DNA from: JBKHDT01 sp049974825
GTDB taxonomy: Bacteria > Pseudomonadota > Gammaproteobacteria > Halothiobacillales > Halothiobacillaceae
Length of the DNA stretch: 31,474 nt
Direction: 5' to 3'
Assembly (NCBI GenBank): GCA_049974825.1
Contig: JBNGDJ010000015.1
Location: forward strand, 1 to 31,474
The position numbers and the translations under genes were made by a program. The notes beneath the pieces are model-generated. The model saw nothing but the letters and a program-made list of their open reading frames with translations. It was not told the origin of the DNA and made no database searches. Of the stretch, positions 1-5,832 are shown in pieces; the first letter of the stretch is position 1; every line of letters begins with the position of its first letter.

Positions 1-63
1 CAGCTTGACCTGTTGCAGGGGCGCAATTTTGCTCAGATTCTTGCCGGCACGGCGGTTCCTTAG
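1..63 (+). CDS. Possible 3' end of an upstream gene (partial)
   Basis: Frame 1 is open from the first base for 20 codons, ending at TAG at 61-63. The end reads roughly LLQGRNFAQILAGTAVP. It is too short to assign a family. The stop codon falls inside TTCCTTAGGG, a 10-mer that also precedes the second hairpin at 1163-1172, so the end of the reading frame may come from the repeat rather than from the gene itself. A perfect hairpin begins on the last base of the stop codon. It could equally be chance reading frame in non-coding DNA. Confidence 0.35.
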   Translation, partial: QLDLLQGRNFAQILAGTAVP

Positions 64-92
64 GGAATCTCTGCACGAATGCAGAGATTCCC
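63..92 (+). repeat. CGAA-loop hairpin, module 1 of repeat copy A
   Basis: A perfect 13-bp stem: GGGAATCTCTGCA at 63-75, loop CGAA at 76-79, and TGCAGAGATTCCC at 80-92. The same core, CTGCACGAATGCAG, recurs at 19310-19323. Partial forms occur at 2253-2259 and 7568-7577. No T-run follows, so it is not a typical intrinsic terminator. Confidence 0.8.
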
Positions 93-214
93 GATTGGGG
101 CATGGATGCCCCAAATTCGTCCCTGGTCTACACCCCTTGCCGCCATCCATGGCGGCAACCCTTCGGGTAAAGGGGTTTCGACTCATCAATGGCGTAAGCC
201 ATTGAATTGCGGAG
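93..214 (+). repeat. Structured intergenic repeat, copy A (full length)
   Basis: This copy shares long near-identical blocks with 2277-2398 and shorter blocks with 31420-31474. In order it shows: a palindrome at 95-114 with centre CATGGATG; a conserved linker at 113-131; an outer stem ACCCCTT (132-138) with AAGGGGT (170-176) enclosing an 8-bp hairpin (139-146 with 149-156) and a small hairpin ACCC-TTC-GGGT (158-168); and an 8-bp hairpin TCAATGGC (186-193) with GCCATTGA (198-205) capped by GTAA, a GNRA-type loop. It ends in ATTGCGGAG. It lies 78 bases before the adaptor start codon, so it could be in that gene's leader. The short ORF running through it is explained by the repeat. Confidence 0.85.
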
Positions 215-292
215 CATGGCCCGGCGGTACATGCCTTTTGAATTGAGACGGGCGCAGATAAATGCGCCATTCAGACTCCTGTTGAGGGACCC
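215..292 (+). promoter_or_regulatory. Leader of the adaptor gene, with small hairpin and ribosome site
   Basis: Between repeat copy A and the ATG at 293 lies a hairpin GGCGCA (251-256) with TGCGCC (263-268), loop GATAAA. A Shine-Dalgarno-like TTGAGGGA follows at 282-289, about 4 bases before the start. The ribosome site supports the chosen start. I see no convincing -35/-10 pair. Confidence 0.5.
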
Positions 293-1102
293 ATGGATAA
301 AGACACGATGCCTGCACTCCCGAAAGATTTATTGCGCCACGTTTTGCGTCGGGCCCTGCCTGCCTTCGTACTGGCGCTCTGCCTGCCGGCCGCGGTACTT
401 GCGGAGACAGTCGATGGCGTGGTGACCTGGTCTGAGCGCCTGGTTCTGTCCGTGCCGGTCAGCGGGGTGGTGGCCGAAGTGAACGTACGGCCGGGTCAGA
501 CGGTTGAGGCCGGAAGGGTCTTGCTGCGTTTGGATGCCACGCCATTCGATGCACGCCTGGCCGAGGCGCGTGCCTTGCAGCAGGGGTTGACCCGCCAGGC
601 CGAGGAAGCAGCGCTTGATGCCGAGCGGGCGCAGGCGCTTTATGACCGCACCGTTGCCTCCGACTCGGAGTTGCAGGCTGCCCTCATCGCCAGTGAGCAG
701 GCCCGGGCGGAGCTTGAGCAGGCACGCGCCCAGCGAACCCTGGCCGCCTGGTCGCGCGAGCGCTCAGTTCTGTCTGCGCCCTACGAGGCGCGTGTGCTGG
801 CGGTCCACGTGACACCGGGGCAAACGGTGGTCAGCGCGCTGGACGCACCGCGGATGATTGAGCTGGCTCCGGCCGGGGAGCTGGGCGTGCAGGTGGATGT
901 GACGCCCGCTGCGGCCGCTGGCCTGAAGCTTGGGCAGACGCTTTCGGTGCAGATGGGCGATGTGACCGCAACAGGTGAGATCGCAGGTATCACGGCCGTC
1001 GATGACGAGTCGGGTATCCGTTATCGTTTGGCGCTTCGTGTATCTGATGTGCCGGGCGACGTGCTGCCTGGCATGCCCGCACGCGTCACACTCACGGACT
1101 GA
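293..1102 (+). CDS. Orphan RND/HlyD-family periplasmic adaptor (short)
   Basis: A 269-residue protein with the layout of membrane fusion (adaptor) proteins of RND efflux pumps. A hydrophobic segment at about residues 21-37 ends in a likely signal cleavage after AVLA. A lipoyl/biotinyl-like half follows with SVPVSGVVAEVNVRPGQTV. A helical hairpin rich in Ala, Glu and Arg spans about 80-155. The second lipoyl half contains LSAPYEARVLAVHVTPGQTV, and a beta-barrel-like C-terminus ends in LPGMPARVTLTD. Adaptors are usually 350-400 residues, so this is compact. No permease or outer-membrane channel gene is adjacent: the next gene is convergent ygfZ. It may serve a pump encoded elsewhere. The start is supported by GAGGG just upstream. 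Family assignment is firm; substrate is unknown. Confidence 0.85.
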   Translation: MDKDTMPALPKDLLRHVLRRALPAFVLALCLPAAVLAETVDGVVTWSERLVLSVPVSGVVAEVNVRPGQTVEAGRVLLRLDATPFDARLAEARALQQGLTRQAEEAALDAERAQALYDRTVASDSELQAALIASEQARAELEQARAQRTLAAWSRERSVLSAPYEARVLAVHVTPGQTVVSALDAPRMIELAPAGELGVQVDVTPAAAAGLKLGQTLSVQMGDVTATGEIAGITAVDDESGIRYRLALRVSDVPGDVLPGMPARVTLTD

Positions 1103-1127
1103 TACTGATGGGCAGGGAACAGGAAGT

Positions 1128-1161
1128 CTCGGCACAAATCCATGGATGGATTTGTGCCGAG
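1128..1161 (+). repeat. Perfect CATGGATG-centred palindrome between convergent genes
   Basis: Sixteen bases (1128-1143) pair perfectly with 1146-1161 around a central GG, or 14 bp with a 6-base loop. The centre CATGGATG equals the centre of the palindromes at 95-114, 2279-2296 and 31423-31442, but the outer stem sequence is entirely different. No T-run follows on either strand. Confidence 0.8.
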
Positions 1162-1162
1162 T

Positions 1163-1199
1163 TTCCTTAGGGCACCTCGAAAAACCTTTCGAGGTGCCC
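1163..1199 (+). repeat. Perfect 13-bp hairpin next to the ygfZ stop codon
   Basis: TTCCTTAGGG (1163-1172) leads into GGGCACCTCGAAA (1170-1182), loop AACC (1183-1186), and TTTCGAGGTGCCC (1187-1199). The hairpin ends two bases before the ygfZ stop codon (1201-1203, complement). The leading 10-mer is the same as at 56-65 before the module-1 hairpin of repeat copy A. It may work as a transcript-end or mRNA-stabilising structure for both convergent genes, but it lacks a T-run. Confidence 0.75.
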
Positions 1200-1200
1200 C

Positions 1201-2217
1201 TTAATGGGTAGTGGCCGCCTGCGTGCCCTGTTCATCAAGTTGCGGCAAGGTGTCGCGCGCAAGCCAGACTGCGTGGCCGTCGACAAAGGCGGCCTGTTCG
1301 AGCTGCCCAAGTTTGATGACGGCCAGGAATTGACAGTCGTCTGCCAGGTCGGAGCTTGTGGTGGCGATCACGATCTGGCCGATCTCCGTGCCGGCGGCGT
1401 CCCGGATCGGTGTGCCCGGTGCCGGGATCTCGGGCAGGTTTGCGTGGCCAGCCAGCATCCGTCGATTGGGTTTGCCCAGGTAGTGCAGTCGTGCCACGAC
1501 CTCCTGACCCGGGTAGCAGCCTTTCTTGAAATTGAGCCCGCCAATCAGATCCAGATTGATCCACTGCGGGACGAACATCTCGCGTGTGGCCTGATGGACC
1601 GATGGCAGGCCAGCTTCAATATCATGTTCTGTCCAGGTATCGGCAGGACATTCGGGCAGCGAGGCCTGCGCTAACCGCTGCACGAGCGCTGACCGCTGGT
1701 CAGGCGAGGCAATGGCCAGATAGCGGGGCATCGGCCCCGGGTACCGCATCAGGAGGATCTCCTGCACGCGGCGCAGTTGCCAGTCCTTCTCCGGCAGCGC
1801 AGAAAACCCAAATGCTCCGGCGAGGGCTTCGCCCGCCTGCCTGCCCATGAGGCCGAGGCCGGTCCATTCATCACTGGCATCTTCCACCGTCACCTGGCTG
1901 CGCAGAACGAACAGCTTGAGACGGGCCAGCGTCTGCGGCAGATTGTCGGCCGGCATAATCAGCAGGTAGGCGTCATCCTGTTCAACCACTGTGAACAGTG
2001 CCTGGATGCGTCCCTTCGGTGTGCACTGGGTGGTCAGTTGTGCCGTGGTGTCATTCACCGCGTGAATGTCGTTGCTGAGCATGTTCTGGAGAAATGATGC
2101 CCGTTCCTCCCCGGCGACGCGAATCGCGCCGAGCCCCGGCAACCGGCACCAGCCTTGGGGCAGCGCCGACTGCTCCGTTGCGGTCTGCCTCTGGTTGTCG
2201 GCATGCGTGAGACTCAT
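1201..2217 (-). CDS. ygfZ: Folate-binding Fe-S/tRNA-modification protein YgfZ
   Basis: A 338-residue member of the GcvT-like YgfZ family. These are tetrahydrofolate-binding proteins that support Fe-S enzymes such as the tRNA methylthiotransferase MiaB. The signature K-G-C-Y-x-G-Q-E is complete at residues 232-239 (KGCYPGQE, with the conserved Cys234), followed by VVARLHYLGKPNRR. The aminomethyltransferase-like N-terminal half includes SFLQNMLSNDI. An upstream in-frame start at 2286 would add 23 residues (MSQPKRWNTR...) with no family support. The ATG at 2215-2217 has GGAG ten bases upstream and gives the usual length. The gene is divergent from ygfX, as ygfZ is in many gammaproteobacteria, and repeat copy B lies between them. 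Confidence 0.93.
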   Translation of the reverse strand: MSLTHADNQRQTATEQSALPQGWCRLPGLGAIRVAGEERASFLQNMLSNDIHAVNDTTAQLTTQCTPKGRIQALFTVVEQDDAYLLIMPADNLPQTLARLKLFVLRSQVTVEDASDEWTGLGLMGRQAGEALAGAFGFSALPEKDWQLRRVQEILLMRYPGPMPRYLAIASPDQRSALVQRLAQASLPECPADTWTEHDIEAGLPSVHQATREMFVPQWINLDLIGGLNFKKGCYPGQEVVARLHYLGKPNRRMLAGHANLPEIPAPGTPIRDAAGTEIGQIVIATTSSDLADDCQFLAVIKLGQLEQAAFVDGHAVWLARDTLPQLDEQGTQAATTH

Positions 2218-2252
2218 TTGTTTGTCACTCCGTCTGGTCGGTAAGGTAATCG

Positions 2253-2398
2253 CTGCACGGGTGTTCCACCTTTTCGGCTGGGACATGGATGCCCCAAATT
2301 CGTCCCTGATCTACACCCCTTGCCGCTTCGGGTTCGGCCCGCGAAGGGCAACCCTTCGGGTAAAGGGGTTTCGACTCATCAATGGCGCAAGCGATTGA
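2253..2398 (+). repeat. Structured intergenic repeat, copy B (full length, degenerate module 1)
   Basis: It aligns with copy A from about 2277 on. The module-1 remnant CTGCACG is at 2253-2259. The CATGGATG palindrome at 2279-2296 has one mismatch (A2283 opposite C2292). The linker AAATTCGTCCCTGATCTAC follows. The outer stem ACCCCTT (2315-2321) pairs with AAGGGGT (2363-2369). The enclosed variable hairpin spans 2320-2351: TTGCC pairs with GGCAA and CTTCG with CGAAG, around a different apex from copy A. The ACCC-TTC-GGGT hairpin (2351-2361) is unchanged. The terminal hairpin at 2379-2398 has a GCAA loop and one mismatch. It sits between divergent ygfZ and ygfX. Confidence 0.85.
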
Positions 2399-2512
2399 GC
2401 CGTGCAGTCCGGGGCCCCCGGGTTTTGGAAACCCCGGTGGGGCGTGCGAAATCCATATGCATCCGAGTCTAGCCCGGGAGAGCAGGACAGGGAAACCGGT
2501 AAAGCGGAAGCC
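2399..2512. other. Intergenic DNA between repeat copy B and ygfX
   Basis: It contains a GC-rich imperfect hairpin around 2418-2437 (CCGGGTTT with AAACCCCGG, one bulge) and an ATATGCAT stretch near 2455-2462. Before the ygfX ATG there is a purine-rich GCGGAAG that can act as a ribosome site. The upstream in-frame ATG at 2402 is within this stretch. It is unlikely to be used, because the added residues are Pro/Gly/Arg-rich and precede the transmembrane region without resembling the family. Confidence 0.4.
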
Positions 2513-2998
2513 ATGAAAAGCGCATTGACTTTGCAGATTGCCTTGCACCCCTCAGCAACGGCTCTGGCCAGCTGGTATGCAATGCACTTGCTGGTGTTTC
2601 CTGCCTTGCTGCTCAGCGCGATTGACCCGGTCGTCGCGGCATTGGCCTTTTTGCTGGTCTTGGTCCACGGATGGCTGGCCGTGCCCCGTGTCTGGCTGCA
2701 GGATATTGCTTGTCGGGTCAGTGATCAGGAATGGCGCCTTGAGTATGCACCGCCAACACGGCGCATGGCCCGGTGGCATCGGCGCAGCCTGCCCAGCCGG
2801 TTTGTCAGTGGGCGTCAGCCTGCCCCGGTTTCGGTGCTGACTAGCTGGCGACGCCTCGGGCCGCTGTTTATTCTGGGGCTGCGCGATCCGCGCAGCGAGC
2901 GGACGTTTTTTCTCCCCCTGGTGGCAGATTCACTCGACCTTGCCGGGCGCAAGGCGCTGGCGAGATACCTGACCGAGTGCCAGGCACCGGCCTCGTGA
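2513..2998 (+). CDS. ygfX: YgfX/CptA-like small membrane protein
   Basis: A 161-residue protein (ATG at 2513) with two hydrophobic helices at about residues 19-36 and 39-58 separated by a short turn. A basic cytoplasmic C-terminal domain of about 100 residues follows, including WRRLGPLFILGLRDPRSERTFFLPLVADSLD. This is the architecture of YgfX (CptA), described in E. coli as an inner-membrane partner of SdhE that affects cell shape. The position divergent from ygfZ matches the ygfZ/sdhE-ygfX arrangement of other gammaproteobacteria. No sdhE gene, which would normally precede it, is visible. The assignment rests on topology and location more than on sequence motifs. It ends convergent to coaE with 44 bases between. 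Confidence 0.65.
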   Translation: MKSALTLQIALHPSATALASWYAMHLLVFPALLLSAIDPVVAALAFLLVLVHGWLAVPRVWLQDIACRVSDQEWRLEYAPPTRRMARWHRRSLPSRFVSGRQPAPVSVLTSWRRLGPLFILGLRDPRSERTFFLPLVADSLDLAGRKALARYLTECQAPAS

Positions 2999-3042
2999 AT
3001 TTTCCAGTGAAAGAAACAGGGCAAATGGCCCCCGCGCCCGGT

Positions 3043-3642
3043 TCAGGCGGCTGGTGCGCAGAGGCGCGTGTGCAGTGCCTGGGTTTGCCGTGCCAGTGCT
3101 TCAAGCGAGCCACTGTTGTCGATGACATGGTCAGCGAGTTGCAGACGGTCCGCCCGGCTGGCCTGCGCCGCGAGGATCCGTTCGGCGAGTGTCTCGTCCA
3201 TTCCGGGGCGGGAGAGCAGTCTCGTGCGCTGGATCTCAAGAGTGCAGTCGACGACAACAATCTCGTCGAGCCATGACCAGTGTTCTGCCTGTTCGGCCAG
3301 CAGGGGGACGACGATACAGACGCAGGGCGCTTTTGCGGATTCGGCACGCTGACGGGCATTTCTGCGGATCGGCGGATGCAGGATGGCTTCAAGCTGCCTG
3401 CGAGCCTGCTCATCCGCGAAGACCCGTTCGCGCAGTTTGGCCCGGTCGAGCTCACCGCCGGCGTCCAGCATGTCGTGGCCGAACTGCTCCACGATTTGAT
3501 CCAGGCAGGGCTGGCCGGGCCGGACCAGTTCCCGCGCAAGCTCGTCGGTATCGATTATGGGAATCCCCGCACGTCCAAGCAGTTCTGCAACGGTGGACTT
3601 GCCGCAGGCGATTCCGCCGGTTAGCCCGAGCTTGCGTGTCAC
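3043..3642 (-). CDS. coaE: Dephospho-CoA kinase
   Basis: A 199-residue kinase catalysing the last step of coenzyme A synthesis, phosphorylation of dephospho-CoA at the 3'-hydroxyl of ribose. The P-loop is GGIACGKST at residues 9-17, preceded by KLGLT as in the family. The IDTDELARELVRPG segment and the lid region RLLSRPGMDETLAERILAAQ follow. VADHVIDN-like LADHVIDNSGSLEAL lies near the C-terminus. The start is GTG at 3642, read from the GTGA that overlaps the pilD stop codon by 4 bases. A longer reading frame upstream is the pilD region in another frame. The gene is last in the pilBCD-coaE operon, a common gammaproteobacterial arrangement. Confidence 0.94.
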   Translation of the reverse strand: MTRKLGLTGGIACGKSTVAELLGRAGIPIIDTDELARELVRPGQPCLDQIVEQFGHDMLDAGGELDRAKLRERVFADEQARRQLEAILHPPIRRNARQRAESAKAPCVCIVVPLLAEQAEHWSWLDEIVVVDCTLEIQRTRLLSRPGMDETLAERILAAQASRADRLQLADHVIDNSGSLEALARQTQALHTRLCAPAA

Positions 3643-4559
3643 AGGCCCATGAAAGTCCCGTAGCCGTCGATGATCATCGGTCCGGCCAGGTAGGCGATCA
3701 GTCCGGCGAGGACGAGGTAGGGGCCGAAGGGAATCGGAACCTGCCGGTCGTGGCCACGCAGGGTGATCAACAGGATGCCGATCACCGCGCCCACGACCGA
3801 TGAGAGCAGGATGACAAGCGGCAGCATCTGCCAGCCAAGCCAGGCCCCCAGGGCTGCCAGCAGCTTGAAGTCTCCGAAGCCCATGCCCTCCTTGCCGGTC
3901 AGAAGACGGAAGCCCCAGTACACCAGCCACAGGACAAGATACCCGGCCGCCGCTCCGGCCACGGCATCGTGCAGAGAGACGTCGGTCCCGACTCCCGCCC
4001 AGGCGATCATCAGACCGGCCCAAAGCAGGGGCAGGGTCAAGGCATCCGGCAGGAGCGTGGTTTTCAGGTCGATCATGGCCGCCGCGATCAGGAACCAGAC
4101 AAACACCATCCCGAAGAGCGTCTGCCAGCTGTCGCCGAAGGTGAGGGCCACCAGCATGGTCAACAGGCCCGTACCCAGTTCAATCAGCGGGTACTGCAGG
4201 CTGATCCGGGCGCCACAGGCGGCACAGCGACCCCGAAGGAACAGCCAGCTTAGCAGCGGGATGTTTTCGATCGCGGAAATCCGGTGCCCGCAACTCGGGC
4301 AGCAGGAGCGGGGAATCAGCAGGTTGTAGGGACCCGGCTGGTCCTCCACCCGGCATTGTGCCGGAGGCTCGTCATTGTGGTGCGTGTCCGGGATCTCCTC
4401 CTGGAGCAGCTCGGCACACTCACGCCGCCAGCCATGCTCAAGCATGATGGGCAGGCGGTGGATGACCACGTTGAGAAAGCTGCCCACCACCAGGCCCAGA
4501 ACTAGAGTGGAACTTGCCAGCAGCCAGGTATTTTCCGCAATGAAGTTGATGAAGTTCAT
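3639..4559 (-). CDS. pilD: Prepilin leader peptidase / N-methyltransferase
   Basis: A 306-residue polytopic inner-membrane aspartic protease that cleaves type IV prepilin leaders and methylates the new N-terminus. An N-terminal membrane helix contains GSFLNVVIHRLP. A cytoplasmic loop carries two CxxC pairs (Cys87/Cys90 and Cys112/Cys115), the zinc-binding pattern of bifunctional enzymes. Two catalytic aspartates are seen at Asp164 (AAMIDLKTTLLPDALT) and Asp230 (GMGFGDFKLLA). Several further membrane segments fill the C-terminal half. It begins 6 bases after pilC and overlaps the coaE GTG start by 4 bases, indicating translational coupling. Confidence 0.96.
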   Translation of the reverse strand: MNFINFIAENTWLLASSTLVLGLVVGSFLNVVIHRLPIMLEHGWRRECAELLQEEIPDTHHNDEPPAQCRVEDQPGPYNLLIPRSCCPSCGHRISAIENIPLLSWLFLRGRCAACGARISLQYPLIELGTGLLTMLVALTFGDSWQTLFGMVFVWFLIAAAMIDLKTTLLPDALTLPLLWAGLMIAWAGVGTDVSLHDAVAGAAAGYLVLWLVYWGFRLLTGKEGMGFGDFKLLAALGAWLGWQMLPLVILLSSVVGAVIGILLITLRGHDRQVPIPFGPYLVLAGLIAYLAGPMIIDGYGTFMGL

Positions 4560-4565
4560 GGCGCC

Positions 4566-5816
4566 TCAGACGACCGAGCCGAGTTTGAAGATCGGCAGGT
4601 ACATGGCGATGACCAGACCGCCGACCACGATCCCGAGGAAGGCCATGATCATCGGCTCCAGAAGACTCGACATGGCATCGACCATGTTGTCGACCTCTTC
4701 TTCGTACATGTCGGCCACCTTGCTGAGCATGTTGTCCAGCGCGCCGGTTTCCTCGCCGATGGACACCATCTGGACGACCATCACCGGGAACAGGCCGCTT
4801 TGCTGCATGCCCACGCGCAGCGGCGTGCCGGTGGCGGCCAGGTCGCGCATTTCCATGACGGCATTCCGATAGACCGAGTTGCCCGTAGCTCCTGCTGTTG
4901 GCGGCATGGCTTCGACCAGCGGCACCCCGGCGGCAAACATGGTTGAAAGGGTACGTGCGAAGCGGGCGATGGCCGCCTTTTCAGTAAGCGGGCCAAAGAT
5001 CGGCACCCGCAGAATGACCCGGTCGAGGAAGTGATTGAAGGGGTCGGATCGTCGCTTGACGTATACGAAGATAAAAATGGCCGCGCCGATTCCGCCGAAG
5101 ATGGCCCACCAATACTTCTGAAAGAGTTCGGAAATCCCGATGACGAACAGGGTGAACGCCGGCAAGTCGGCGCCGAACCCCTGGAACAGGTCCTGGAACT
5201 GCGGGATGACGAAGATCAGCAGGATGGCGGTCACGATAAAGGCCACCACGACGACTGCCGTGGGGTAGAACATGGCCTTCTTGATCTTGCCCTTGAGGCT
5301 CTCGGTTTTTTCCTTGTAGGTTGCCACGCGTCCGAGGACCGTCTCCAGCGCACCGGATTCTTCCCCCGCCCGGACCAGGTTCACGAACAGCTCGTCGAAG
5401 TAGCGGCGATGCTTGTCCAGTGCATCCGCCAGGCTGGTCCCGCTTTCCACGTCATTCTTGACCTTGGTGACCAGCTCCTGCATCGACTTTTTCTCGGCGC
5501 TCTGGGCGATAATCTCCAGTGCCTGCACGATGGGCAGGCCCGAGGTCATCATCGTGGCCAGCTGCCTTGCGAATATCGCGATGTCCTTGGGCTCGACGGG
5601 TTTGGAGCCGCCGAAAAGGGGCTTGGGCTTCTTGCGAACCTTCAAGGGGCTGATGCCAAGCCGGCGCACCTCCGCTCGCACCAGTGTCTCGTTGGCAGCG
5701 GCCAGCTCACCCTTGACGACCCGTCCCTGCTTGTCCTTGCCCTCCCAGACGTAGACGATTTTCTCGGTTGCCTTGCTGGCCGTGCCCGAGGTCCTGCTCT
5801 TGGTTGCCGTGGCCAT
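4566..5816 (-). CDS. pilC: Type IV pilus inner-membrane platform protein PilC
   Basis: A 416-residue protein of the GspF/PilC family, the membrane platform that couples the PilB ATPase to pilin polymerisation. The N-terminal part contains YVWEGKDKQGRVVKGELAA. Two copies of the GspF domain follow, with FARQLATMMTSGLPIVQALE and FARTLSTMFAAGVPLVEAM as matching repeat cores. GEESGALETVL and GEETGALDNML are the paired loop motifs. Hydrophobic helices lie near residues 215-240, 260-285 and 385-410. A small oddity is PPTAGATGN where many relatives have a less proline-rich stretch. It lies 16 bases after pilB with an AGGAG ribosome site. Confidence 0.96.
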   Translation of the reverse strand: MATATKSRTSGTASKATEKIVYVWEGKDKQGRVVKGELAAANETLVRAEVRRLGISPLKVRKKPKPLFGGSKPVEPKDIAIFARQLATMMTSGLPIVQALEIIAQSAEKKSMQELVTKVKNDVESGTSLADALDKHRRYFDELFVNLVRAGEESGALETVLGRVATYKEKTESLKGKIKKAMFYPTAVVVVAFIVTAILLIFVIPQFQDLFQGFGADLPAFTLFVIGISELFQKYWWAIFGGIGAAIFIFVYVKRRSDPFNHFLDRVILRVPIFGPLTEKAAIARFARTLSTMFAAGVPLVEAMPPTAGATGNSVYRNAVMEMRDLAATGTPLRVGMQQSGLFPVMVVQMVSIGEETGALDNMLSKVADMYEEEVDNMVDAMSSLLEPMIMAFLGIVVGGLVIAMYLPIFKLGSVV

Positions 5817-5832
5817 GTCCTGCTCCTGGTTT

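Noticed and set aside
5..205. Short ORF through repeat copy A, sharing the peptide ATLRVKGFRLING with a frame through copy B (ending 2398)
   Set aside because: The shared peptide is explained by the nucleotide repeat. The rest of the frames differ, copy C lacks this part, and the pairing pattern points to structure rather than coding.
93..214. Integron attC site, IS element or group II intron fragment
   Set aside because: No GTTRRRY/RYYYAAC core pairs, no terminal inverted repeats or transposase, and no domain V-like hairpin were seen. Flanking genes are core chromosomal genes.
1128..1199. Simple bidirectional intrinsic terminator
   Set aside because: The hairpins are strong but no T-run follows either of them on either strand, and their centre and border motifs match the repeat family. 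A role in ending transcripts is not excluded.
3043..4023. A 326-residue version of CoaE starting within pilD
   Set aside because: The extra N-terminal part is pilD read in another frame. The GTG at 3642 places the P-loop at residue 9 as in the family.
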